Positions 32,980 through 45,375 of a DNA stretch of 64,000 nucleotides are shown one piece after another. This DNA comes from Thereva unica. Lineage: Eukaryota > Arthropoda > Insecta > Diptera > Therevidae. The position numbers and the translations under genes were made by a program. The notes under the pieces are model-generated. The model was not told the origin of the DNA, ran no database searches, and saw only the letters and a program-made list of their open reading frames with translations. Each line of letters begins with the position of its first letter. Position 1 is the first letter of the stretch. The stretch lies in NCBI GenBank assembly GCA_949987705.1, contig OX465281.1, positions 240,147,143-240,211,142 on the forward strand, read 5' to 3'.

Positions 32980-33077
32980 TACACAGGGTAGTGGTGTAGG
33001 TGCAAGGAGCAGGACTGGGTCAACATTCTTCGAAGAGGAGCTCCAGACGACAACGGAGACGCAGACAACCCCCAAAG
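32980..33077 (+). other. possible host exon (weak)
   Basis: A pyrimidine-rich tract ending TTTGCTGCAG precedes 32980, and CAAAG|GTAAAT follows 33077, a good acceptor and donor. The 98 bp between are open in one phase (1 nt + 32 codons + 1 nt), encoding TQGSGVGARSRTGSTFFEEE then LQTTTETQTTPK. I do not recognise the peptide, and short open intervals between AG and GT arise by chance. If real, the window would be partly intronic to a plus-strand gene. Confidence 0.2.
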
Positions 33078-33261
33078 GTAAATTATGATCTGGCTAAGAA
33101 TAATTATGAAAAATTATGGAAATTAATTCATTTGCATAAATTTATGATGTGCCAGAGTGCATTTCGTGCTGTCGTAGTTGGTCCTCCGGTGCTGTGCTGC
33201 TGCAGGGAAGGGAAACTAACTTTGCGGTGATTTTAGTTGTGGTTGTGACGGGTTTTATTAA

Positions 33262-33588
33262 GGGGGATGATACACGGGTCAACATGTTCTGAAACACGAG
33301 CTTTTTCTGCGCAGTTCGTAGGCAAAGGGACGGGTCAGGGTGAAGTGTGCGGTGTTGACTGAAACTAGAAACGATTTCTATTTTTCCTCCAGTTGCTTGA
33401 AAAATGTTTATGTATGCGTAACTGTCAAGCGATTCTGGGTGAAAATAATTTGGAATGCACACCCATACATATGAAATCGCAATGTTATTACACAGAGTGT
33501 TGCGTGTAGCGTGTTGACTCGTGTATCACCTCCGCGCAACAAACTGACAGTGTGTTGCAGAGACACGTTGACTCGTGTATCATCCCAC
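33262..33588. mobile_element. MITE, 327 bp, TSD TAA
   Basis: Starts GGGGGATGATACACGGGTCA and ends TGACTCGTGTATCATCCCAC (inverted, few mismatches). TAA flanks both ends (33259-33261 and 33589-33591). A second GTTGACTCGTGTATCA copy sits ~55 bp inside the right end, a subterminal repeat. No ORF of note. The TAA duplication fits PIF/Harbinger. Confidence 0.75.
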
Positions 33589-33989
33589 TAAGCAATTTGT
33601 AAAGGACTTTTTTTGGAGTTGGAGGGGTGGGGGGGGCGAGAGAGCAATACTTCAGTGGTCGGGTGGTTGCTTTTATGTTAATTAGCTGAAAGCACTACTC
33701 CACACTCGGCCGAGAAGAGCTGCAAAGCCGAGAAGTGTAAATGAAATGAAATTTGTGAAAAAAAATAAGGGAAATGGAAAAATGCATTTTCCTGGGCTTT
33801 GAAAATTTGGCTGCTTTTGAGGAAGTGGGAGTTTTGTTTTTGTATAAATTGAAAAATGTTTCTACAAAACTTGAATTTATTTAGGCAATATAAGTGTGGA
33901 GCTGATAGGGATTAATGCTTGTGCTTAACGCCGTTGGATGCGAGTGGCATTACTTCATACCAGACACAAGCTGTTACTCACTTCCTTGT

Positions 33990-34700
33990 ATAGAAGTATT
34001 TGCACCGCGATGGAATGAAGAGTTATCCGACCTTAGGCAGCAGGACAAGGTGGATTTCAATCAAAGCTTAAGGCTGCACAAGAAGTAAGCTAGGGCCGCA
34101 AAGATTCGAACATGGAAGGAGCACTACCAATCTATGTTATGTATATATTTACAAATCCGTAATATACTGTATACTGTGGGGTCTGGGTGACCAGGGTCAC
34201 CAAGATTCTCTCTAACCTTCGCTAGGCATCTTAAGTCAGGCGAGTAGACGGTACGTGGACAGAGCCCTTGAGATTCCCCTGAACACCCCTCTCTCGACCA
34301 CAAAGAAGTAAGAATAAGCCAATTAGTCTCCTGAAGAAGCATGCCATTGCCTAACTATACGAATAGCCTACAATACAGCTACGTACGCAGCTCCAGAAGA
34401 AGGGCTGAAGTGATTTTCATTCCGAAGATAAACAGACGCGAAAACGAAACATTAAAAAACAAGCTTGTCCAAAAACTAAATTTATACCTCTTAAATTCTA
34501 CAACAAAGCTCCTACCACAAAACATTGCCTGAACTGATAACTACTGTCAAATATTGCCTAGAAAACAGACACTGCAGCCACAACAGCGGTACATCTCAGG
34601 GTGAATCCTCTCGCCCATGCTATGGGTCATGTCTAATTTCTAGAAACATTAGACAAGGCAACTGCTGATGCAAACAAGTATCCGGATCCGGATAGTTTCT
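33990..34700 (+). pseudogene. Loa/R1-like RT relic (N-terminal side)
   Basis: A PRWNEELSDLRQQDKVDFNQ block (~34005-34065) followed by ARAAKIRTWKEHY is the conserved segment between endonuclease and RT in R1/Loa elements. RRRAEVIFIPKINRRE (~34395) is the start of the RT fingers, and a shifted frame at ~34590 gives RYISG*ILSPMLWVM, the QGGxLSPLLW block. Intervening RT sequence is lost, stops are frequent, and the ADD block is absent. Confidence 0.6.
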
Positions 34701-34759
34701 TCCCAAAATCATGGACATATGATATGCCGACGGGCATATAAAGGCCAAGTGTATAACAT

Positions 34760-35000
34760 TTTCGTCATGTACAATCGGGCTTTGGATTATCATACTTAAA
34801 GACTACTGATGCAAAACAGAAACAAGATCGTCAGTCGTCGGTTTGTTGTACGCGAAGTGTGGTGCGTAGTTTAGTGGGAAACGTAAGAAAGTAAGGCCTT
34901 ACTTCCTAGGACATCGTGTGTTAAAATTAGTACTTCTGTAAGAGGTATGGTATAGAGTACATCGTGGACCAGATCCGGGTTTGACGGTACATATACATAT
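34760..35000. other. no recognisable feature
   Basis: Short unassigned stretch after the RT relic. Confidence 0.4.
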
Positions 35001-35054
35001 TTTATCTTGCTTTGCTGTAGAGTCTACAGTGTAGACTATGAAGTTTTTTTGTTT

Positions 35055-35460
35055 CGTACTGCTGCGAATGCCGTCGTTTTCAAACTACTTAAAAGCTTTC
35101 AGCAACATACTGGCCCGGCTGCAAATGCTTCGGCTTTAAAATACTTTGCTGTGAAATGCTTTTTGTTTGCTTACAGTTTTTCAAAGCTTTGCTCTCCAAA
35201 GGCTGTGAAATTTCCTTCAGCTTTTTTTTTTTCATGGTCCAACTTTATATGGAACTTTGTTTAGAGGGGCGAGGGTTTTTTTATGTGTATGTGAAGCATT
35301 CGCAGCCGAACCAGCATACCCCAGCATTTGTAAGCAACAGCGTTCACAGCAATATGAAACAAAGAGATTTCACTTGCTTCAGCAAAAAGATTAAAAATAT
35401 GATTTCTGTAAAGCAAAGCAAAAGTAAATTGCTGTGGTCTTCTGGACAGCAAACAAAGTC
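35055..35460. repeat. diverged minisatellite-like sequence, inverted halves
   Basis: Motifs of the form GGCTGCAAATGCTTCGGCTT and CTGCTGCGAATGCC recur at ~60-bp spacing at 35060-35165, and appear in inverted orientation at 35295-35370 (GAAGCATTCGCAGCCGAACC, AGCGTTCACAGCAATATGAA). Overlapping open frames on both strands encode related NAV-F/Y-K peptides, which is a result of the repetition rather than evidence for a gene. Confidence 0.45.
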
Positions 35461-35519
35461 AACAGCAACAGTATTAAAATGTCTGCAGCAATTCAAATCC
35501 TGGACCAGATGATGAGGCA

Positions 35520-36105
35520 GAAGGATGTATGAAGAACGGTGGAAGTCACGCTGAAGGCCATCCCTACTTAATTTAACGACCCTACAACCAGCCAGGACCT
35601 CAGGGTGAACAATTAATCAGTTATTGATTTTCCTGGGCTGCATCCACAAGCTGGAATTGGTCTAGGGTTTAGGAAGACTACGACTCAATATATGTACATA
35701 AAGCCGATAACGGAGAGACAAAGTCAGGGCTAGAGCTAAGCCTTCTCATGGCCTGCGAAGTTTTGATGGCCCGGCATCCCACATAAGAATCGGTCGATTG
35801 AGAGAACCTAGCTCATCAAAAAGCTAATTTGGGCTTGGTTCTACAGTACTTTACTGCTATAATTGCTTTTAATTGTTAATATTCATTCTCGTTCAGAGGA
35901 TAAAGATGTGCTTACTAGCGTAGACACGGTAGTATCAGATTACGACTGACTAAACTCACCAACCCTTTTGCCTTTATGTTTGATTTCAGGTCGGCACAAA
36001 CCGCTAAGGCATTACTTCAAGACTGGCATTATCAATCTAACTCTTAAAATCGTCAGGATTATACCGAAAAACTTTTACCTATCGGGTTTGTGGGTCTACC
36101 GCACG
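35520..36105. other. no recognisable gene
   Basis: Nothing I can assign. Confidence 0.4.
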
Positions 36106-36108
36106 TTA

Positions 36109-36175
36109 TGGCCCGTTCACACGACACAAGCAAGCGTAGAACGTGCAAACATACTTGTGTCGCGTGGACGGGGCA
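36109..36175. mobile_element. miniature palindrome MITE, 67 bp, TSD TTA
   Basis: TGGCCCGTTCACACGACACA at the left and TGTGTCGCGTGGACGGGGCA at the right are inverted complements with few mismatches and leave only ~19 bp between the arms. TTA flanks both sides (36106-36108 and 36176-36178). This is close to the minimum size for a MITE. A related left end, GACCGTTCACACGGCATGG, starts at 63688. Confidence 0.75.
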
Positions 36176-36179
36176 TTAC

Positions 36180-37580
36180 CGGCTTACATCACTGAATCAC
36201 AGGATTAGATCAGCATTTCTTCGTCGCTTTTCTGATTGTTTAAGTCTCATATTGCTTAAGATTAAGCAAAGTTGTCTCAATCTCCACTGGAAGGATAGAG
36301 TAGACCAGGACGCCCAGAGGTTAATGCGGCCAAACTAAATGAAATCGCCGCACAATCAGGACAGTCGGAACTAGAGAACTAGAGTTGAGCCGGACTTACA
36401 CGAGGCAGTACATTTGTCCCTTACACGATGGAAAATTGTACTGAGGCTTCAAGTTTTTTAAATGCCACGGTTCAAAAATAACTACTACTTTTTGTAAGAG
36501 CGCGTATTGAGATAATTTCATTTTTGATTTTATATTTTTAGCATTATATGAGGAAATGAGCCGAGGTGAGATTGTTAATACGTACGTAGTGAAGAGTCAT
36601 GAGTTTCTCCTTTCTAACTTCGTTTGGGGCAGTAAAATATAACATGAGACTTAAACAAAGCCAGGGGAATTGTAAATACGTACTAGTGGGTTAGTTTTTC
36701 TATACTTCTTTTGGGGCAGTCAAATTCCCACCCACCAACTTGAAATAAAGTAGCGGTATAGGTTTCTTAATCTCTTACTCTTGCTCTGAGGCAGTTTAAT
36801 TCTAACATCTTTTGCGGGAGTAAAATATCAAATTTGAACTGGTGGTGATGGCATTTTAAATACGTAGGTACAGGAGTGACATTTCTTATTTATTTTACGG
36901 CAGCAAAATTTCCGGCTTGAAAAGAGGCGAGCTGAGATTGTAAAATATAAATATTGTGGAGACACAGCTTTCTTACCTTCTCTGAGGCAGTTTAATGCAT
37001 ATCGATGCTCGAACTCGTAAAAAAGCTCTTTATTGGTATTTGTTTTCTTTCTTTTTTTTAATTTGCTTGTTTTTCTCATTTTGGCATTACAACAGCGCCT
37101 CGCCTCATTTGAAGTATGACAATGTACTGGCTCAAGAGAAAAAAGAGGCACCTCAAACAATCTCATTTTATAATCGTGTCCTACCCAACACTAGATATAG
37201 CAGTTCTAAAAGGTCGATCCCGATTGTAGTGCTATTAAAGAGGAAGAAGATGTCCTAATATCCACAAAGATTTGTTAAATTAAATATTGTATTTTAATTT
37301 TATTTTCGGTTGCTTTAAAGATTTTAAATTGTTCATATTTTAAAACTTCCGGAAGAAAGACGCACAATTAGCGCCACTTATTAGCACTTTCAGAGCTTCA
37401 AAAAATTACAAAACAATTTATTGCTGCAAAATGTTTCAGCAAACAATTTTTTACTTGCAAAATAATTATATTTGCATAACTCAAGTGTACTGGAACTAAT
37501 TCTCCCAGCAAACAACTTGAGTGCGGGTAAACTAAATTTTGCATTTTTATGTTAATCAAAATTTTTACTGAACATTTGAT
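36180..37580. other. no recognisable gene
   Basis: AT-rich; several TTTGGGGCAGTAAAATATAA-like phrases recur at ~36620, 36710, 36790 and 36895 at loose spacing of 80-110 bp, suggesting a decayed tandem repeat. Nothing else is assigned. Confidence 0.4.
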
Positions 37581-37766
37581 CCATGAAGCTCCTCCATTTT
37601 AATTTAACTCCGTAGTAATTGACACTTGTGCATTACGAAATTTAATATGATGCGATTATTAAGAAGAAGATAAATTTTGTTTACCAACAACTAAAATAAT
37701 TTTAAATTAAATATGAAAATATTTTACGCACAAAGGAATACCTTCAAAGCGCAAAGTGGTGGTCTT
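37581..37766. repeat. 186-bp direct repeat, left copy
   Basis: Base-for-base identical by eye to 38629-38814. It begins CCATGAAGCTCCTCC and ends AAAGTGGTGGTCTT. Together the two copies bracket repeat E copy B. It shows no terminal inversion of its own and no coding sense. Confidence 0.9.
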
Positions 37767-38628
37767 GGATAGACGAACAAAAAATCGTTTGGTTGGGGGA
37801 AGGAATCGTTACGGTGAATTTTTTTGGTAGAGGTTTACATATTACCCTGTATTTTTGTAACCCTATTAGATATTTTCATGAATAAGGCAGCAATCTACGC
37901 AGAATACTCCCACCTATCTAAAACCCACCAACTTCCAGAGTTATTAGTCGTCAAAGTTATATAGCACAAAATTTCAACTTCAACCACCTTTTTATCCAAA
38001 AAATACGTAGTTAATATTTTTTTTTTGCAAAATTGGAAAGCTTGGACAATCTCCTATGAATAATATCCTACAACTTTTATGCTTGCCTTCCTGTATTTCT
38101 ATATATTATAAAGGTCAGTGTTGCAAGAAAACTGTCAAAAAAATTTATTTGTGTGGGCATTTATCGTCAGTCTGGGCCTGACGATCTGAACGTTTATTCA
38201 GTCTCAAGTCGTGAATTTACGGCACGAATTCACGCCGTATCCATTCGGAACTGAAAGCAAGGCTCGAACAGTCCACTCCACAGTCGCGTTCACGCTTGTT
38301 CGCGGGTGTTCGCGGTGTGAGTCTGGAGCTGCCTTAAGGCACAAACGGATTGGCGTGGAGGCAGTGACCGCGGCCACCTGCTAAACTGTCGTCTTCCTGA
38401 AAGTCGTCATCCCTGAGTCAGACTGAGTAATATGTGGTCTTCATCGGGCCGTGCCTTCCGGCCTGTCCTGCCGGAGGCCTGTAAATTAGGTCTTTAGTGG
38501 AGAAACATGTTTTACTTAATCTAACAAAGTTTTCTAGCAATTTTACACTGTTTCTTGAGGAAAAAAATTACGTGATATTTGCCGAGACCCCCTCTCCCTA
38601 CTTGAGATTGGGCGAGATTTGGCTGGAC
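37767..38628 (+). repeat. repeat family E, copy B (862 bp)
   Basis: Nearly identical to 42105-42965 over its full length (differences are scattered single bases and T-run lengths). The last ~480 bp, from TTTATCGTCAGTCTGGGCC to GATTGGGCGAGATTTGGCTG, is the core shared with copies A and D. The core contains GCTTGTTCGCGGGTGTTCGC and GTCTTCATCGGGCCGTGCC. No transposase or clear TIR was found; ends are consistent on the 3' side only (GGCTSGAC), so the class is unknown. Confidence 0.8.
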
Positions 38629-38814
38629 CCATGAAGCTCCTCCATTTTAATTTAACTCCGTAGTAATTGACACTTGTGCATTACGAAATTTAATATGATG
38701 CGATTATTAAGAAGAAGATAAATTTTGTTTACCAACAACTAAAATAATTTTAAATTAAATATGAAAATATTTTACGCACAAAGGAATACCTTCAAAGCGC
38801 AAAGTGGTGGTCTT
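38629..38814. repeat. 186-bp direct repeat, right copy
   Basis: Identical by eye to 37581-37766, then diverging into AGGTCTTCTTAG. It directly follows the 3' end of repeat E copy B. Confidence 0.9.
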
Positions 38815-41800
38815 AGGTCTTCTTAGTATGTAATTGCAATCTCTACCTTTCCACTTAGCTGTGAATGTTTAAAATATAATTTTAGGAAAAGCAGCAACAA
38901 CAACAACAAAAAAATGGTGGTTACGAAGAAGAAGAGAGAGAGAAGTTGTTGGGTGCAAGGAAAAGCTTTTAGCATTTTCTCATATTTCTCCACGGCAACG
39001 ATGTTATCAGCATAACGAAATTGCCAGAGTCATCGCTCATAGTCATTATTTGCACGTAACTGTTCCAGAAAAGATGATGAGTGGGTTACTCGGAACCTCC
39101 TTGTGGCCTCCATAGAGCGCGCCCCTTTCATGGGCGTGAAGTGAGTGAAATCCTGAAAACAATTTCACAGTTTCTGATTTTCCACACAGAGGCCACATAC
39201 AGATAGCGCCACAGACAAGGCCCAGAGCTACATGTTATATGTATGCATGTATGTGTATCTGTATATGCATATATAAATTTAAATATGTATGCTTCTCAAA
39301 GTCTCGGTTTTGTTTGCAGGTTTTTCCACGTTTTTCCTGCACCTTAGGTGAGTGCCATTCACAGCAATCTTGAATCTTGTGCATGGGCCCCCATTCGGTC
39401 GTCTTTATGCATTGCAAATGCTCCAAGAGGACAATGATAGCAGCAAAATGGAAAACATTTTTCTGGCCGGGATGGACGGGTTCATAAAACCTTACCGCCA
39501 TGATGCAAATGATGGTAATATGCAGGCGAAAGCAAGCCCTCTCAAAGCCACCAGAGCCCTCTAATTTTCTGCTAGAGAGATTCCTGCAACTGCCATCGTA
39601 AGAGCACCTAGCGGATGTAATAAACGGTACCACTATCTTTTTCTGCTGTGCAATAGCTTGAGAAAAAATTATCTACAAAAAAAAAAAAAAATACCGCAGC
39701 ACAAGCGATACCAGCGGCCGCAAATGGCATGTTCCTAACAGCCACCACCGCCACCTCCTTCACCGTCACCGACACCGACACCTCACCTCTTCAGTTTCCC
39801 TCTTTTATATCCTTTTATGTCCATTAAAATTTTCCAGGTGAAAATGTGTTTCGTTGCCGTTGTTGTTGCTTTCTGCAATCCCCGCTAGGGGGCCGGGGCA
39901 GGTCCAGGCCGAGGACGAAGTGAATATTTTAGGCTGTCAATTTCCTGATTGAAAATTTCTCTTCATATTAAAATTTGTCGGCGGCGGAAAAATTATTATC
40001 GGTCAACAACAAAAAAAAAGCATTTTCACGTGAAATACACATTTCGGTTAACACGAAACCAGACGACGACCACCACAGCCGCAACAGCGCCGGGCACAAT
40101 GTTATGTCAATAAAGAGGAGCCGCGACGAGCACCGGTGCGGTTTTTTCGGTGAAGGATTTTGTTTGAAGATAAATCACTTTTCCGCGACTTTTTTTATTG
40201 TATATAGAAAAATTTCCCTGTTCCCGCCCGCCCGCCCGCACACAAAATAAACTCAATTTGTTCTCATTCTCATTGTGATGAAGGGAAATTGGAATTCACT
40301 AACTCATGAATGATTTATGATATCATATTTTTCCCGTCCGGTGGTTTGGGCCTGATTATCGCTTTCGAGAAAGAAAGATGGCCCAATTTTAAAACTGATT
40401 TAGTGCCCTTTTTTTTATTAAGAGATAATTGCCAGGTGGTGGAGATTGTCATATGTAAAAGCAGGATGCAGGGTAATAAAGTCAGCGGGAAAATGTAAGC
40501 TTTCAGGAATGGCTTATGGAAGCATTACTGCGAAGGTTAGTTTAGGCGTAAGGCTGCTTGGGGCGGTATTTTGTTGCCTCAGCCTCTTGTACCCAAAGGT
40601 TCGGTTTGTTTTGACGGATGTCTACAGCCATCCTGTGGAATTTGGCCTGCTTACCAGTGATCTGGCCTTCAATGTAGAGATCTCTTTTAAGTCTTCCAGA
40701 ACGTAACTGCTTAGTGTGCGCTGCCTGACTTTAGCGCTAAAGATCGAACCACACATATCCGTGACGTGACGGCGACTTCAGTAAAGAACCGGGGCATCAG
40801 TGAAAGAAAAAATATCGGCACGATGAAATTCCATAGAAACTAGTTGGAAATGAATGATGTGACATGTTCCCACACATCCGATGCAGTGGGGGCACCGACG
40901 TTCTCAGAGACCTTCAGGCGTCCGTAAAAACCGGGAAAAATACGTTGCCACCTATGTTTTTTAATTTATCCCGGACGTGAAACAAATTTTTATAATAATT
41001 GAACAGAAATTTAGGGACAGTCAGATTTTTTTTGTAAGTAGGGATTTTTTTGAACGGAATAATAAAATATCTCACTGATATCTCAAGGCTCATTCTAAAA
41101 TATTCGTGGAGTTTAGTTTCACTTCCCGAAGAGTCCACATAAGAGTAAGAGCAACGCTAATGTACTTGAGATCACTGTCAAAATTTCAAACTAAAAACTA
41201 ATTGTAGACTTAATTGAACATTAAGCACTGATGCTGTATGAATGTCAGTGAAAATTTATCACGGAAGCCACTGACAAGGAAGGCATGGGAGCTGTGCCGT
41301 CCCACATGTATCGATCGACCTAAATAACACAATATTACGACCGATTCGACGGAAGAAGATGGAACCCAATCAAATATGGTTGTTTTCCTGTGGTCTCTAT
41401 CAGATTCAGTTTTTGGCTTCCTACCGAGCAAATCGCTCCAAATGCTTGGATTTGTATTTTTCAAGCAATATTATAGTGAGGAAGCTCCACGGTTTTTTAC
41501 TTAATTTTTTGACTTCTCAACGGGTCGAATCATTTGGAGAAACAATAACCTACTCCATTGGAACCAACACATGAACAATCGGGTCAGTAAGATGCACAGA
41601 TCTCCGTGGCACACAGAAATACCATGTATTAGATGTATAGCCATGATAAAGCACAAGGCAATTTGTGGATGATGGCATACAACAAATATGGAGAACCTAA
41701 TTACCCAAGGTAACAATCACCGATGTTATAGGTATCTATTAACTAGGTATGGTTTCACCTCGAGAGGCGTTTAGCTGAGGCTGCGAACAGATATGAAAAA

Positions 41801-42104
41801 CTGAGTACTAGGGGAGGACCTTGTTCTCAGCGGGTACATTTTACAGGTGAAGAAGATTCCGAAAGAATGCATGGTCCTGAAGATATCAAAATTAAAAACG
41901 CTTTCTTGAAACATACAAGACATGCTATCTTGTGCTTTCCCTAAGATACCACAAACTGCACTAAACGAAATTTGGGCTAAAACTGCCAAGTTTAATAGAG
42001 CAGGAGGGAAATGTGAGAATCTTCCATCAGAATCTTGGGTAGCATATCTACTATACAAGCTGTATCAGTGAAAATGTCGAAACGCTTGGCAGTGGATAGG
42101 TCTT
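38815..42104. other. no recognisable gene
   Basis: Contains CAACAACAACAAC (~38893), a TATG/CATA microsatellite (39236-39295), a CCGCCACC-rich stretch (~39745) and CCCGCCCGCCCGC (~40223). The frame 39352-39564 plus (70 codons) follows a GT-rich site but I do not recognise it. Confidence 0.5.
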
Positions 42105-42965
42105 GGATAGACAAACAAAAAATCGTTTGGTTGGGGGAAGGAATCGTAACGGTGAATTTTTTGGTAGAGGTTTACATATTACCCTGTATTTTTGTAACCC
42201 TATTAGATATTTTCATGAATAAGGCAGCAATCTTCGCAGAATACTCCTACCTATCTAAAACCCACCAACTTCCAGAGTTATTAGTCGTCAAAGTTATATA
42301 GCCCAAAATTTCAACTTCAACCACCTTTTTATCCAAAAAATACGTAGTTAATATTTTTTTTTTGCAAAATTGGAAAGCTTGGACAATCTCCTATGAATAA
42401 TATCCAACAACTTTTATGCTTGCCTTCCTGTATTTCTATATATTATAAAAATCAGTGTTGCAAGAAAACTGACAAAAAAATTTATTTGTGTGGGCATTTA
42501 TCGTCAGTCTGGGCCTGACGATCTTATCGTTTATTCAGTCTCAAGTCGTGAATTTACGGCACGAATTCACGCCGTATCCATTCGGAACTGAAAGCAAGGC
42601 TCGAACAGTCCACTCCACAGTCGCGTTCACGCTTGTTCGCGGGTGTTCGCGGTGTGAGTCTGGAGCTGCCTTAAGGCACAAACGGATTGGCGTGGAGGCA
42701 GTGACCGCGGCCACCTGCTAAACTGTCGTCTTCCTGAAAGTCGTCATCCCTGAGTCAGACTGAGTAATATGTGGTCTTCATCGGGCCGTGCCTTCCGACC
42801 TGTCCTGCCGGCGGCCTGTAAATTAGGTCTTTAGTGGAGAAACATGTTTTACTTAATCTAACACAGTTTTCTAGCAATTTTACACTGTTTCTTGAGGAAA
42901 AAAATTACGTGATATTTGCCGAGACCCTCTCGCCCCACTTGAGATTGGGTGAGATTCGGCTGGAC
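42105..42965 (+). repeat. repeat family E, copy C (861 bp)
   Basis: Matches copy B almost throughout, beginning GGATAGACAAACAAAAAATC and ending GATTGGGTGAGATTCGGC TGGAC. It is not flanked by the 186-bp repeat. The few differences from copy B imply a recent common source; the five preceding bases GTCTT are also shared. Confidence 0.8.
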
Positions 42966-45375
42966 CCCTTCCCCTAAACGCCTCACTTAATTAATGGACG
43001 ACCCCTAATGGAGGAAGGACTTTAGTATCGTTTGCGCTTGCTTATGTGATTTGCTATTGGAGCTTTTTTTGGCAGCTTAATCAGTTGATATAAGCAAACT
43101 TATTTGAAATTTTGCCTCCAACCAAAAATACAGGCCATACATACGGTTGGATGAGGAGGAGGATGTCTACCTGGTTTATCTGGACTGACCGACACCGCAC
43201 CGACTTCCATCCAATACTACCGCGAGAAAACGATGACTTTGGTAATCGAACAGGTGATGGCAAATAGCATTTTTTTAAAGAGGGAAGATAAGAAAAATGG
43301 AAAGTTATTTAGGTGGGAGGAATGAAAAGAACCGTGTCGCAGTGTGGATTGACAAACCTTTATAGTCAGGCACCTTAACCCCCTGTCGAGTTGGGTTTGA
43401 CAACCATAACATATTTATTCCAATTTATATATGATTGAAAATATTTTCTTTTAATGCCTTTTCCATGTTAAACCCAAATAAAGCTTTAACATCACCCAAA
43501 CTAGCTCTGACTTTGCCATCCATTATTTCCATTCCTCTATGCAATTACCACCAGGCATTTTTATTCGAGTATGCTATCACGTAAATTACACCAATAAACA
43601 AAAATTCGATCTTAACTCCGCCGCCATTATTCACCTTATTTCTGCTAAAGATCTAGCAGTAAAAAAAAGTAAAACTCCATAAGCTCCATGTTTCCTGGAG
43701 TCCTCCTCCTCGTCGTGGATGCCATCCACCACGGCATGGCATGATTTAAAAGGCGAGGTAAAAGTAATTTTCCAGCCATTTTCCAAACTCGAGACGAATT
43801 TAAACACACTCGTATAGCATGGGGGGGAGGATTGGGGTTGGGGCGGCTCAACGACCTTAATTACTTTAATGAAATGATTTACGAAGTTTTAATGACCTGA
43901 ACCGTTTCCTGTGTTTTGCCCGCCCGCACCGCCCGCCCGCCCTGCAGCTGGTCGCGCGGCAAGTGCCTGGTTATGCCCCAACAAAAGTACAGCGAACAGC
44001 GATTATTCTTTCATTGGCAGGTATCGCAGACAGACTTGCCAGAGCTCTCTTCAGGGATGGAATTTATGCAAATTCCGGGCAGCGTCCTAATTTTCTGATC
44101 TAATCCTTCCTCAAATCGCTTAAGCCACCCTCCGCTGAGCGTTCATTATACAATGCCACCCCTTTTCTCACATGCTACCGGGGCAACTACAGAATTAGAG
44201 AATCCCGGGCGCAAATAGAACGAATGGCTCCACTGAAAAAAAAACATGGCTTTCCATTTATTTTTGGAGCATGCGACGATTACGTTGGAAAATGGGGAAA
44301 ATCGATAGGGAAATGACTGGGCACTTTTGGGCGGCCACCCCCGACCCACCCGCTCCACCGGCCGTTCTCTGGGGGTGGCTGTGTTAACTCTGTTCACAAT
44401 TCTGGGGGATTTCAGATTTTAACATGTTTTTAATAGTCCTGTCGAGGGTTTATATGTTATGAATACAGAAAGGTCCTTCATGTTAACATTTGAATTCTGT
44501 ACTTCATAAAAAGGACGAAAAACTCTCGCTTTATGCAGAACTGATATTGTAGAATGTGTGGAAGTGAAATGTTTGTGGCTTTTATTTTCGTATTTGTTGA
44601 ATTTATTTTATATCAACTTTGAGAGGATTTGTTTGTGGAGACGTGCTTGCTGTTCCTAGAAAATATGTATACATAGAAAAAAATCGGTTTCTTCTATTGC
44701 CTGCGGGGCATAGGGGACCGTGACTTTATTGGCTTTTTACTTTGTCGAATTTTACTCTGTAGGATTTAAGATAATCTAGGGTCTTGTTGTTTGTTTCTTC
44801 AATGGAAAAAACTCTCCACTTGTTGCGCAGTCTTTATATAGCTGAACAATCTATTCCAGTTTAGATTACAGCCTCTGTGCAACAATTGCCGAGCTTCAAT
44901 TTTGGGAGTACGAGTTTCATCCTTTGGGAGTTTCAGCTCCTTGTCAATGCTGCTTTGAAAAATCCTTAAAGAGAAAATTTGCTTAAAACACAATGAAAAA
45001 TAGCTAAGTTAAGGTTTTCATCATCAAGGAATCGTAGCTCGACACCTCGCTGATAATTTGGAATCCTTGCCCCTCCTCTATTCTATTCGCCTTTTCCGCT
45101 TGTAGTGGACACACAACTACAAAAACGCGAGCAGTCACTCATTACGCTAAAACTCGGCGGGTACCTTCCTGAAGTTCTAAATTCTAAGGGCCTTTTCGCG
45201 CCTCAGTGTCGAGAGGCTACTACATATGCTACTATTATGCTAAGTTCGCATAATCGCGTAAAAATGTTTGTGTAGGATTTAGCCATGCTTAAGGCTCCCA
45301 TTGATACAGAGGTGGCAGGCCAAGTATCTTCATACACGTATCGGCCGCCTGCATTTTACTGTATGGGCCCTGTAG
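42966..45375. other. no recognisable gene
   Basis: AT-rich DNA with local GC-rich patches (CGCCCGCCCGCCC near 43930). No domain, TIR pair or array could be supported. Confidence 0.5.

Noticed and set aside
35007..35512. Two overlapping open frames with similar NAV-F-K peptides
   Set aside because: The similarity comes from an inverted, diverged minisatellite rather than a conserved protein.
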